Assembly (NCBI GenBank): GCA_934364805.1
Contig: CAKRMH010000017.1
Coordinates: 1-64,000, forward strand
Source: an uncultured Lachnospiraceae bacterium
Lineage (GTDB): Bacteria > Bacillota > Clostridia > Lachnospirales > Lachnospiraceae
Direction of reading: 5' to 3'
Length of the DNA: 64,000 bases
This document shows positions 34,130-42,137 of this stretch, in pieces. Position 1 is the stretch's first letter. Each line of letters starts with the position of its first letter. The position numbers and the translations under genes are program-made. The notes beneath the pieces are model-generated. The model was not told the DNA's origin and did not search any database. It was given only the letters and a program-made list of their open reading frames with translations.

Positions 34130-34158
34130 TTAACCTAGGGACTGGATTTTATTATACA
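34130..34158 (+). promoter_or_regulatory. Possible weak promoter before flagellin
   Basis: TTAACC (34130-34135), 17-bp spacer, TATACA (34153-34158). Each hexamer matches four of six positions. No sigma-28 motif lies between csrA and flagellin. Confidence 0.35.
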
Positions 34159-34161
34159 AAC

Positions 34162-34202
34162 GGGAACGGATTCCCCAAACAATATTTTTTATCACATGGA
34201 GG
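34162..34202 (+). promoter_or_regulatory. CsrA-type binding leader of flagellin
   Basis: GGGAA-CGGA-TTCCC (34162-34175) is a hairpin presenting GGA in its loop, the preferred CsrA target. The Shine-Dalgarno GGAGG (34198-34202) gives a second GGA about 30 bases downstream. This is the two-site layout of the Bacillus hag leader, where CsrA blocks ribosome entry. Confidence 0.65.
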
Positions 34203-34210
34203 TAAACAAA

Positions 34211-35590
34211 ATGGTAGTACAACACAATATGCAGGCAATGAATGCCAACAGAATGCTTAATATCACAACAAATGCACAGTCTAAGAGTACAGAAAAACTT
34301 TCTTCTGGATACAGAATTAACCGTGCAGCAGATGATGCAGCAGGATTGACAATTTCTGAAAAAATGAGAAAACAGATCCGTGGCCTGGATCAGGCTTCTA
34401 CGAATGCTCAGGATGGTGTATCAGCAGTACAGACTGCTGAGGGCGCTTTAACAGAAGTACATTCCATGTTACAGCGTATGAATGAGTTAGCTGTTCAGGC
34501 ATCAAATGGAACAAACTCAAAAGATTCTGATCGTAAAGCGATTCAGGACGAGATTGACCAGTTAAATACTGAGATTGATCGTGTGTCTGAGACAACTAAA
34601 TTTAATGAGATTTATTTGTTAAAAGGTGATTCTCAGGGATCAACCAAGAATGTATACATGAAGGGTCATGATGCAGGGTTAAAGGGAACTTTAACAGATA
34701 GCGCAAAATCTGCAACATTTGTGATGGATGATCTTAAAGCTGGTGATAAGGTAACAATTGCTGGTAAGGAATACTCAATTGGATCAACTAAGGGTGATGC
34801 AAAAGCATCTTATGCAGCAGCAGCGGATGGTGAAAAAGTAACTATTGATGGCACAGAGTATACTGTTGTGGGCGCAACTGGAACGGAAGATACTACAGCT
34901 AATAAATTAAAGGTTACTTCATTAGATGCAAAAGTTAAAGATGGTAGTGTTGTATCATATAAAACATCTACTTTAACTGTTATGACAGATGCAGATAATA
35001 ATGGCATTGATGATGATGATTCTTCGGTTATTTCAAAGGATGCAGCAGAAACCAAAATTCAAGCAGAATTAGTGGCTGCGAATAATATTGGAACTGTTGA
35101 TCAGGCTGCAACAGTAGCTAAAACTGCAGCAAATGGAAAAACAACTTATACGATAACAAAGGGATATGCAACTGTTGCTGATACATTATCTTTCAATTTA
35201 CATGTTGGGGCTGATGCAGATATGACCAACAAGATTACAGTTGATGTTGATACAATGAATACCGCAAATCTTGGTATTAAGGGTTTAAATGTAACAGATG
35301 CAAGCGGAACAGCTGCAACCTATGCAATTGATGCAATTTCTGATGCAATTGCAAAAGTTTCTTCACAGCGTTCTTCTCTTGGTGCTGTTCAGAACCGTCT
35401 TGAGCATACAATTAATAACTTAGACAACGTATCTGAGAACACAACTTCAGCTGAGTCTCGTATCCGTGATACCGATATGGCAGAAGAGATGGTTAACTAC
35501 AGCAAGAATAACATTCTTGCACAGGCTGGACAGTCTATGCTTGCGCAGGCTAATCAGTCTACTCAGGGTGTACTTTCTCTGTTACAGTAA
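34211..35590 (+). CDS. Flagellin
   Basis: A 459-residue flagellin. The conserved N-terminal D0/D1 region (MVVQHNMQAMNANRMLNITT, KSTEKLSSGYRINRAADDAAGL) and the C-terminal D1/D0 region (IAKVSSQRSSLGAVQNRLEHTINNLDN to AQANQSTQGVLSLLQ) flank a variable centre of about 200 residues rich in Lys, Thr, Asp and Ala. An ATG at 34196 lies inside the Shine-Dalgarno sequence, so the start is 34211, eight bases after GGAGG. It forms the filament and is exported by the flagellar type III system. The centre uses more AT-rich codons than the ends, as is common for surface-exposed, fast-evolving flagellin domains. Confidence 0.95.
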   Translation: MVVQHNMQAMNANRMLNITTNAQSKSTEKLSSGYRINRAADDAAGLTISEKMRKQIRGLDQASTNAQDGVSAVQTAEGALTEVHSMLQRMNELAVQASNGTNSKDSDRKAIQDEIDQLNTEIDRVSETTKFNEIYLLKGDSQGSTKNVYMKGHDAGLKGTLTDSAKSATFVMDDLKAGDKVTIAGKEYSIGSTKGDAKASYAAAADGEKVTIDGTEYTVVGATGTEDTTANKLKVTSLDAKVKDGSVVSYKTSTLTVMTDADNNGIDDDDSSVISKDAAETKIQAELVAANNIGTVDQAATVAKTAANGKTTYTITKGYATVADTLSFNLHVGADADMTNKITVDVDTMNTANLGIKGLNVTDASGTAATYAIDAISDAIAKVSSQRSSLGAVQNRLEHTINNLDNVSENTTSAESRIRDTDMAEEMVNYSKNNILAQAGQSMLAQANQSTQGVLSLLQ

Positions 35591-35608
35591 AATAATTATG
35601 AAATTGTC

Positions 35609-35633
35609 AAAAGGAGTCTTTGGACTCCTTTTT
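35609..35633 (+). terminator. Flagellin terminator
   Basis: AAAAGGAGTC (35609-35618) pairs with GACTCCTTTT (35623-35632), followed by T. Confidence 0.85.
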
Positions 35634-35655
35634 GGCATATCAAAGGGGTGACTTT

Positions 35656-36462
35656 ATGCAGTTTCAAACTCAGAAAAATTATCACGATGAGCAGTTTATA
35701 GTTGGAAAAGGAAGTATTGTAACAAATAATTTATGCATTCCGCTTCATTCAATTGCATTTCTCAGAATTGAAGGGAAGAAGAAACAGAATATTGACAAAG
35801 AAATCATTGCTTTGGTGATAGGTGTTATATTGATGCTCATACGACCATTACGTATGTTTGGGATATTGGTGTTTTTGTTTGGAATTTTATCGTTTGCATG
35901 TATTGTATGTGTAAATTACCTACAAAAATGTGGACTTGTGATTCAGTTACAGTCAGGGGCGACTTTTACATTTCAGCATTCAGATCCTGAGTTTATACGG
36001 CAGGTCGCAGAAGTAATTAGAAAGGGATTAGATGATGCTTTGGGCGTCACCTATGTGGATATGAGTAAAACGAAAATTGTACAGAAAATAAATGGAGATC
36101 CTTCTTTTTTTGATTTTGGATCTGGTAACAGTTTTGGTGATATCGTTACTGGGCAGCATAATGAGATAAATAAAGATTATTATGATTCAGTAGATAATTC
36201 AAATAGGAATATCAGTATTTTTAATGTGGAACAGTGGAAAAAACTTGAAAATTATTTCTATATGCAGGCGGAGAGACTTGGACCCTCACATGATTCCTAT
36301 AAGATATGTAAACGTATGGAACAGTATTCAAAAGAGAAAGATGCGTCAGGATTAAGCAAGTTTATGAAAACAATAGGAAAAGCTGCATTTGTTCCGATTA
36401 TTGAAAAAGCAACAGAGTGTGGAGTGAATGAATTACTTCGAACTTTACTTACACTAAAATAA
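35656..36462 (+). CDS. Hypothetical two-helix membrane protein
   Basis: 268 residues, no family recognised with confidence. After about 45 residues (FIVGKGSIVTNNLCIPLHSIAFLRIEG, reminiscent of PH-like DUF6232 domains) come two close membrane helices (about 57-75 and 80-97), then a short domain (VIQLQSGATFTFQHSDPEFIRQVAEVIRKG) and a cytoplasmic helical C-terminus. AAAGGGGTG precedes the ATG at 35656. Its base composition is more AT-rich than its neighbours, which hints at acquisition. It sits between flagellin and the S8 protease with no clear operon link. Confidence 0.6.
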   Translation: MQFQTQKNYHDEQFIVGKGSIVTNNLCIPLHSIAFLRIEGKKKQNIDKEIIALVIGVILMLIRPLRMFGILVFLFGILSFACIVCVNYLQKCGLVIQLQSGATFTFQHSDPEFIRQVAEVIRKGLDDALGVTYVDMSKTKIVQKINGDPSFFDFGSGNSFGDIVTGQHNEINKDYYDSVDNSNRNISIFNVEQWKKLENYFYMQAERLGPSHDSYKICKRMEQYSKEKDASGLSKFMKTIGKAAFVPIIEKATECGVNELLRTLLTLK

Positions 36463-36576
36463 GTGTTTATTGGAAAATGACTGGAATCCACTTCTGACAT
36501 AATCTTACGAACGCCAGGATTCCGATTTACGCCCTGGCATGAATAACAACTGTATACGCTGCATAAGATGAGTTAA

Positions 36577-38292
36577 ATGGCAGAAGTGATGGTAGGCAGC
36601 ATGACATGCAATGAGATCATACAATCAAATGAATATATGGATCTTCTGGTCGCAATGGATGAGATGGAAAAGCCGGATATCATACCAGACTGTACACAGA
36701 GGATCTGTGAAAAATACGAGATCTGGTACTATTATCGCAGAGGAGTTCCACAGCTTTCTGTGATGGATTTTACTTTTTCTGCGATTCCCAAGTGTTTTGG
36801 GCTTCTTGACAGTGGTGCACTTGAGAACAGTGGGGTTCTCCGGGTACAAAATCAGCCGGCACTTGCCCTGAAAGGAAACGGGGTTATTGTCGGCTTTTTG
36901 GATACTGGAATCGATTATACACACCCTGCATTCCGAAGGCCAGATGGTTCGACCCGTATTCTTTCCATATGGGATCAGACACAGCTGACTGGAGATACGC
37001 CAGCTGGTTTTGATTATGGGGCACAGTACGATGAGAATCAGATCAATGAAGCGCTTCGTTCTGAAAATCCGTCTGTGATTGTGCCGGAGACGGACACAAA
37101 TGGACATGGAACTTATCTTGCGGGTATCGCGTGTGGCAGCGAAGATCCGGTAGCGGATTTTACAGGAGCAGCACCACTTTCTGACATTCTGGTGGTGAAG
37201 CTGAAGGAAGCAAAGCAGTATCTGAAAGATTTTTATTTTATCCCACAGAATGCCACCGCTTTTCAGGAAAACGATATTATGGCTGCAATCTCATGGATGA
37301 ATGCATATGCAAATGCCAGAAATCAACCGCTTGTGATCTGCATTGGAATTGGAACTAATAATGGAAGTCATTCCGGAACCAGTGTCTTATCCGATTACCT
37401 GAATGAGATTGGGGCATTCCGCAAACGTGCCATTGTAGTGGCAACTGGAAATGAGGCCAATGCGAGACATCATTATCTGGGAAGGGCATTGGAAGCGGAT
37501 CAGCCAAAGGTTGTAGAAATCAATGTGGAACAGGACATGAAAGGCTTTTATGTGGAGATGTGGGCGTATGCGCCGGAGATTCTTGCGGTAGCACTTCGTT
37601 CTCCGACGGGAGAACTGGTACCAAAGATCATTCCAAGAGGCGGTGGACATCAGGACTATGATTTTGTATTGGAAGATACACAGATCAGTATCGATTATCG
37701 CATCGTTGGCAGGAATCGTGCAGATCAGCTGATTTATATCCAGTTTAAAAATGCGGCAAAAGGAATATGGCAGATTAATGTTTATCCGGAGAACGTAGTA
37801 ACCGGATCTTTTCATATGTGGCTTCCAATGAGTGGAATGTTAGAGCATGATGTGTTCTTTTTAGAACCAAATCCGGACACAACGCTTACGATTCCATCTT
37901 CGGCAAGGATTCCGATCAGCGTAGGTGGATACGACCACAGAGGCGGAGGGATTTTTATTGATTCCGGAAGAGGATTTACCGCAGATGGACTGGTAAAGCC
38001 GAATTTTACGGCACCGGCTGTCCGGGTACAGGGCGCAGGATTAAGGAATAATTATGTGGACAATTCTGGAACGAGCATTGCGGCTGCAATTACGGCGGGC
38101 GCTTGTGCACAGGTAATGGAATGGAGCATTGTGCGTGGAAAAGAACCATCGATGAATTCTGTAGAACTGAAGAATATGCTGATACGCGGATGTACCAAAA
38201 ATCAGGATCTTGCGTATCCAAATGCCATATGGGGATATGGAAAACTGGATCTGTACCGGTCTTTTGAAAATATCGTAGGTCTTAGAGGATAA
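36577..38292 (+). CDS. Subtilisin-like S8 serine protease (Csp-like)
   Basis: 571 residues without an evident signal peptide. The catalytic triad is complete: Asp109 in GFLDTGIDYTHP, His177 in TNGHGTYLAGIACG and Ser500 in NSGTSIAAAI. A long insertion of about 150 residues between the His and Ser regions and the N-terminal pro-like segment resemble the CspA/B/C group known from clostridial spore germination, which has many members in Lachnospiraceae. No spore gene lies nearby, so a germination role is only possible. The start has a weak ribosome site; an ATG at 36601 is an alternative. The next gene follows after about 70 bp. Confidence 0.85.
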   Translation: MAEVMVGSMTCNEIIQSNEYMDLLVAMDEMEKPDIIPDCTQRICEKYEIWYYYRRGVPQLSVMDFTFSAIPKCFGLLDSGALENSGVLRVQNQPALALKGNGVIVGFLDTGIDYTHPAFRRPDGSTRILSIWDQTQLTGDTPAGFDYGAQYDENQINEALRSENPSVIVPETDTNGHGTYLAGIACGSEDPVADFTGAAPLSDILVVKLKEAKQYLKDFYFIPQNATAFQENDIMAAISWMNAYANARNQPLVICIGIGTNNGSHSGTSVLSDYLNEIGAFRKRAIVVATGNEANARHHYLGRALEADQPKVVEINVEQDMKGFYVEMWAYAPEILAVALRSPTGELVPKIIPRGGGHQDYDFVLEDTQISIDYRIVGRNRADQLIYIQFKNAAKGIWQINVYPENVVTGSFHMWLPMSGMLEHDVFFLEPNPDTTLTIPSSARIPISVGGYDHRGGGIFIDSGRGFTADGLVKPNFTAPAVRVQGAGLRNNYVDNSGTSIAAAITAGACAQVMEWSIVRGKEPSMNSVELKNMLIRGCTKNQDLAYPNAIWGYGKLDLYRSFENIVGLRG

Positions 38293-38363
38293 GAAACCAT
38301 TTTGAAGGATGCATTTTACGATACTTTCGATTATAATAAAGAATAGAAAGGTCGGTGAAAAGT

Positions 38364-39485
38364 ATGGCAAATATAATGGACTATCTGGAGTGGCGCGGAG
38401 ATCTGGATTTTCGTAAAGCACCGTTTAATGAAGTGGATAACCTGATTCTGACGCAGATCGTTTATCTGGATCTGGATGGAGTAGTTCCGGGAATCGACAG
38501 GGAATCGAAGGTTACGGTTGCAGAGGCCGGACAGCGGTATTTTCATAAATATCCGATAGAGACCGTGAATGCCATGCCCAGGCTGAAGAAAAACGCATCA
38601 TTTCTTTTGAATACGATGATGAAATCCGAGCGATTTAAAAACTGCTATCTTTCCAAGTATGTTGAGGATATCAGTGTGGAGGAAGAATCCCAGTTTTCTG
38701 CCATGAAGATAGAACTGGATGATGGAAGCGTATTTCTTTCGTTCAGTGGAACAGATAATACGGTAGTTGGCTGGAAGGAAAACTTCAATATGAGTTATCT
38801 GACGGAGACTCCGGGACAAAAAAAGGCAGTAAGATACGTGCAGGAGACCGTTCCTTTTTACAAAAATAAACTGAGATTCGGTGGACATTCCAAAGGTGGC
38901 AATCTGGCAGTTTATGCGGCGATGTGTGCAAAACGTTCGATACAGAACCGGCTGATCGCAATTTATAATAATGACGGGCCGGGATTTACACGTAAAATGA
39001 TATGCGAGAATGGGTATCAGGCGGTCATGGACCGGATCCATACGATTCTGCCGCAGTCATCTGTGGTTGGAATGCTTTTGGAACATGAAGAGGATATGGA
39101 GATCATTCAGAGCTCTAATACCGGACTGATGCAGCATGACGCATTTTCATGGGAAGTAAAGGGACCGGCTTTTGTGCATATGGATGATCTGGAAGAGGAC
39201 AGTATCTATCTGGATCGCACATTAAAGAGCTGGATTGGTGGATTAAACGATGGGCAGAGACGCCAGTTTGTGGAGGCTTTGTTTGGAATTCTTGAGAATG
39301 CCCAGATCACAGATCTGGATCAGCTTGGAAAGATCAAATTCGGACAGCTGTTAGAACTCTGGAAAGCGATGGAAGGGCTTGAGCCGGAGAGCAAGGCTGC
39401 ACTGAAGGATACACTTTTTCAACTGTTTGAAACTGCGGTACGGATGAGGATGCAGGAGAAAGAACAGTCGGAATTGGACGAATAA
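38364..39485 (+). CDS. DUF2974 (Mbeg1-like) alpha/beta hydrolase
   Basis: A 373-residue protein of the lipase-like DUF2974 family. Signatures are MANIMDYLEWRGDLDF at the N-terminus, LSFSGTDNTVVGWKENFNMSY, and the nucleophile elbow GGHSKGGNLAVYAA; NNDGPGF follows. An esterase or lipase activity is expected; the substrate is unknown. A GTG at 38355 is in frame but too close to AAAGG, so the ATG at 38364 is preferred. It lies between the S8 protease and a C39-like protein on the same strand. Confidence 0.85.
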   Translation: MANIMDYLEWRGDLDFRKAPFNEVDNLILTQIVYLDLDGVVPGIDRESKVTVAEAGQRYFHKYPIETVNAMPRLKKNASFLLNTMMKSERFKNCYLSKYVEDISVEEESQFSAMKIELDDGSVFLSFSGTDNTVVGWKENFNMSYLTETPGQKKAVRYVQETVPFYKNKLRFGGHSKGGNLAVYAAMCAKRSIQNRLIAIYNNDGPGFTRKMICENGYQAVMDRIHTILPQSSVVGMLLEHEEDMEIIQSSNTGLMQHDAFSWEVKGPAFVHMDDLEEDSIYLDRTLKSWIGGLNDGQRRQFVEALFGILENAQITDLDQLGKIKFGQLLELWKAMEGLEPESKAALKDTLFQLFETAVRMRMQEKEQSELDE

Positions 39486-39514
39486 ATGAGCGGAAAGGGG
39501 CAGCAGAGGCAGCT

Positions 39515-40225
39515 ATGCGTAAACAACTGCTGATCTTACTGGCTTCGGTTCTGGTGCTGCTTTTTGTGCTGAAAGCAAGTGGAATGCTTCCTGCGATCCA
39601 TATAAAAATGAAGGATGCAGTGACAGAGACAGAAGAATCGATGCCATTGATCAATAATGCACAAATTAATACGACACCGATACTTCAGATGCCGGAACTT
39701 CCAACAGGATGTGAGAGTGTTGCTCTCACTATGGCATTAAACAGCTATGGATTTGATCTGGATAAGACGGCAATCGCAAGTGACTGGCTGATTCATAATG
39801 ATGAGAATTATGTGCTGGGATATGCAGGAGATCCGTTTTCAGATAATGGTGCAGGTATTTTCCCTCCCGGGCTTTGTGATACCGCAAACAATTTTTTGAA
39901 AAGCAAAGGATATCCGCATAAAGCGTATGATGTTACGGGAATGGAAATAGAAGATCTGCTTGAATATATTGCAGATGGAATTCCGGTTGTCGTGTGGACA
40001 ACGATTGATTACACAGATCCAAAGTATTCGGGCTCGGAGATCACTTACAATGAAAGAACCTACCGCTGGTATTCCAATGAGCATTGTGTAATGCTTGGCG
40101 GGTTTGATCAGGGGGCTTCGAGTGTTACGGTATACGATCCGATGCTGGGAAAAACGACAGTGGATATGGAAGTATTCCGTGACAATTATAATAAAATTGG
40201 AAAATATGCATTGATCATTGTGTGA
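39515..40225 (+). CDS. C39-like peptidase family protein, membrane anchored
   Basis: 236 residues with an uncleaved N-terminal membrane helix (about 5-24). The papain-like fold of Peptidase_C39_2 is indicated by ELPTGCESVALTMALN (Cys), NEHCVMLGGFD (His) and VTVYDPMLG (Asp). The enzyme faces outward; it may cleave peptides or act as a transglutaminase-like protein. No bacteriocin exporter is attached, unlike true C39 leader peptidases. It starts 29 bp after the DUF2974 gene. Confidence 0.82.
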   Translation: MRKQLLILLASVLVLLFVLKASGMLPAIHIKMKDAVTETEESMPLINNAQINTTPILQMPELPTGCESVALTMALNSYGFDLDKTAIASDWLIHNDENYVLGYAGDPFSDNGAGIFPPGLCDTANNFLKSKGYPHKAYDVTGMEIEDLLEYIADGIPVVVWTTIDYTDPKYSGSEITYNERTYRWYSNEHCVMLGGFDQGASSVTVYDPMLGKTTVDMEVFRDNYNKIGKYALIIV

Positions 40226-40242
40226 AAAAGGAATGTACGAAT

Positions 40243-41169
40243 ATGAGAATGAATGAGATACAGAAAATATATAACCGGCTCAGGCACAATCAGGAGGCTG
40301 ACTGGGTAATACAAACAGACGAGAAAACGGTCATCCGACGTTTTATTCCACATCAGAGACTGATTCTTCTGGGCGGAGGACATATTGCAGGTGCATTATG
40401 CCATTTTGCGGCCCGACTGGATTTTGATGTGACGGTTGTAGATGACAGACCGGATTTTGCCAATGCACAGAGATTTCCGGATGCATCGCAGATCATTTGT
40501 GATGGATTTGTTTCCGCAATCCGGAAACTGGAAATCTCGGAATATGATTATGTGGCGGTATTGACGAGAGGACACCGCTGGGACAAAGAATGTCTTTTGC
40601 AGTTATCAAAAGGCATCCAGCCTTATTACGTCGGTCAGGTCGGATCAAGAAGAAGAGTGCAGGAATTGTTTCGGCTGCTCAGAGAGGAAGAAGGTGTTTC
40701 TCCAGCTTTCTTAGAGCAGGTTTGTACCCCGATCGGCCTGGATATCGGCGCACAGACGCCTCAGGAGATCGCAGTGGCAATTCTTGCCGAACTGATCCAG
40801 AAGCGAAGCCGAAGACCAAAAGAAGAGCAGTTTCTTGTGCAGACTAATTACGAGGAAGCAATTTTTCGGGATCTGCTTTCAGGAACAGATCTCACAGAAC
40901 CAGGAAGACGTGTGATCGCAGTGATCGTCGATACAAAGGGATCCGTACCTGCCAGAACAGGAGCTGTTATGTGCTGTAATCTTCTGGGAAGAACTGCGGG
41001 AACCGTAGGTGGAGGATGTGGTGAAAATGCAGTCATTACGGAAGCAAGGGAAGTGTTACAAAGTGGAAAACCGAAGCTGGTAGCTGTGGATATGACGGGA
41101 GATATCTCAGAGGATGATGGAATGGTGTGTGGTGGAACCATGAAGGTATGGCTGGAACCAGTAATATAA
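40243..41169 (+). CDS. XdhC/CoxI family protein with reversed domain order
   Basis: 308 residues. The N-terminal half is the Rossmann domain usually at the C-terminus of XdhC (LILLGGGHIAGAL at 40-52, FDVTVVDDRPDFANAQRF, LTRGHRWDKECL, YVGQVGSRRR). The C-terminal part is the XdhC_CoxI domain (VDTKGSVPARTGAVM, GGGCGENAV, DGMVCGGTM) that is normally N-terminal. The family inserts the sulfurated molybdenum cofactor into hydroxylases such as xanthine dehydrogenase; no such enzyme is in the window. The ATG at 40243 is preferred over a GTG at 40222 that overlaps the previous gene. Confidence 0.85.
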   Translation: MRMNEIQKIYNRLRHNQEADWVIQTDEKTVIRRFIPHQRLILLGGGHIAGALCHFAARLDFDVTVVDDRPDFANAQRFPDASQIICDGFVSAIRKLEISEYDYVAVLTRGHRWDKECLLQLSKGIQPYYVGQVGSRRRVQELFRLLREEEGVSPAFLEQVCTPIGLDIGAQTPQEIAVAILAELIQKRSRRPKEEQFLVQTNYEEAIFRDLLSGTDLTEPGRRVIAVIVDTKGSVPARTGAVMCCNLLGRTAGTVGGGCGENAVITEAREVLQSGKPKLVAVDMTGDISEDDGMVCGGTMKVWLEPVI

Positions 41170-41187
41170 TTTGTGGCAGAAAATAAA

Positions 41188-41212
41188 AAAACCGGGTATT
41201 GTGCCCGGTTTT
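41188..41212. terminator. Bidirectional terminator
   Basis: AAAACCGGG (41188-41196) pairs with CCCGGTTTT (41204-41212) between the XdhC gene and the convergent DtxR gene. Confidence 0.8.
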
Positions 41213-41219
41213 CATAGGA

Positions 41220-41594
41220 TTAAATTGTTTTCTGTTTTTGCAGGTAATTCTTTAGTGCGGAAAAACTTTCCGGGCTGATGACATGTTCAATACGACAGGC
41301 ATCTTCAGCTGCGATTGTCTCCGGAACACCCAGAGAAACGAAAAAAGCAGTAATGGATTCATGACGTTCATAGATCATGTCTGCGATTGCCCGTCCGGTA
41401 TCTGTTAAGAAAATAAATCCGGCATCACTTACTGTAATATGTCCCTTTTCGCGCAGGTTTTTCATTGCGATGCTGACACTTGATTTCTTGAAACCGAGTT
41501 CATTTGCAACATCGACAGAACGAACGACCGGGAGCTTTTTGCTCAGGATGAGGATAGTTTCAAGATAATTTTCAGCTGATTCATTGTTGACCAT
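41220..41594 (-). CDS. DtxR/MntR-family metal-dependent repressor
   Basis: 124 residues. An N-terminal winged helix (ESAENYLETILILSKKLPVVRSVDVANELGFKKSSVSIAMKNLREKGHI) is followed by the dimerisation/metal-binding domain (IYERHESITAFFVSLGVPETIAAEDACRIEHVIS), with the Glu and His ligands expected. No SH3-like third domain is present, as in short MntR or IdeR-like forms. GGGAGG lies eight bases before the ATG at 41594. It is divergent from the FeoB-associated peptide, whose promoter holds a matching palindrome. Iron or manganese is the probable co-repressor. Confidence 0.88.
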   Translation of the reverse strand: MVNNESAENYLETILILSKKLPVVRSVDVANELGFKKSSVSIAMKNLREKGHITVSDAGFIFLTDTGRAIADMIYERHESITAFFVSLGVPETIAAEDACRIEHVISPESFSALKNYLQKQKTI

Positions 41595-41788
41595 AGTTGT
41601 AACCTCCCAATATATAGTGCAAATCACGCAGCTTCCTGTAGAAATCAGACATTATCATCCAGTGAAAACTGCGAAATAAGTATTCTATGTAAATATACAA
41701 TAAAAGTATACCATAAGATTGGAAAATGTGCCAAGGATATATAGGGGATTCATGAATAAAATTTCTCTAAATCTATTGAAAAACGTGA

Positions 41789-41821
41789 TTGACATCTAAT
41801 ATGAGTTAGCGTATACTAACT
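41789..41821 (+). promoter_or_regulatory. Promoter with DtxR-like operator before the FeoB-associated gene
   Basis: TTGACA (41789-41794), 17-bp spacer, TATACT (41812-41817). AGTTAG (41804-41809) and CTAACT (41816-41821) form a 6-bp perfect inverted repeat with a 6-bp gap that overlaps the -10 box. DtxR-type boxes have similar GTTAG/CTAAC half sites. The remainder of 41595-41788 is AT-rich leader of the DtxR gene, with a minus-strand TATACT near 41707. Confidence 0.75.
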
Positions 41822-41877
41822 AATGAATCAGAAATGCAAGCTATTGATAGAGAAATAAAATATGAAAGGAGCGGCCA

Positions 41878-42015
41878 ATGGGAACTTTTATAGTACTCGT
41901 TGTTCTGGCACTTATCGTGTTTTTGATTATTCGGAGCATGGTGAAGGCAAAGAAGAACGGTAAATCGATTTCCTGTGGTGGCGACTGCAAGAACTGTGGT
42001 GGCGGCTGTCACTAG
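41878..42015 (+). CDS. FeoB-associated Cys-rich membrane peptide
   Basis: A 45-residue protein (starts MGTFIVLVVLALIVFLIIRS). One membrane helix is followed by a Lys-rich segment and a Cys-rich tail with CGGDCKNCGGGCH. This matches the FeoB-associated Cys-rich family (PF12669), normally encoded after the ferrous-iron transporter feoB. No feoB is in the window, so this is an orphan copy. AAAGGAG precedes the ATG. Its promoter overlaps a DtxR-like operator, consistent with metal-dependent control. Confidence 0.85.
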   Translation: MGTFIVLVVLALIVFLIIRSMVKAKKNGKSISCGGDCKNCGGGCH

Positions 42016-42018
42016 AAC

Positions 42019-42061
42019 AAAAAAACTGCGGTACATGGATGACATGTATCGCAGTTTTTTT
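42019..42061 (+). terminator. Terminator of the Cys-rich peptide gene
   Basis: AAAAAAACTGCGGTACATG pairs with 42043-42061 (one mismatch) and ends in a T run. Confidence 0.85.
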
Positions 42062-42137
42062 GACCTAAAAGGTGGAGAATAAAAAGGAAAACTGATATAA
42101 TTATAAAATTAGAGTAAAGGGAAACAGGAGAGAAGTT

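Noticed and set aside
36577..38292. S8 protease as a proven spore germination Csp
   Set aside because: Fold and triad fit, but no spore or germination genes are adjacent and such proteases are widespread in Lachnospiraceae; function left open.
40742..40749. Minus-strand GCCGATAT, a sigma-28 -10 match
   Set aside because: Inside the XdhC coding sequence with no -35 at the proper distance; chance match. A similar GCCGATAA at 44196-44203 is in a Walker A codon run.
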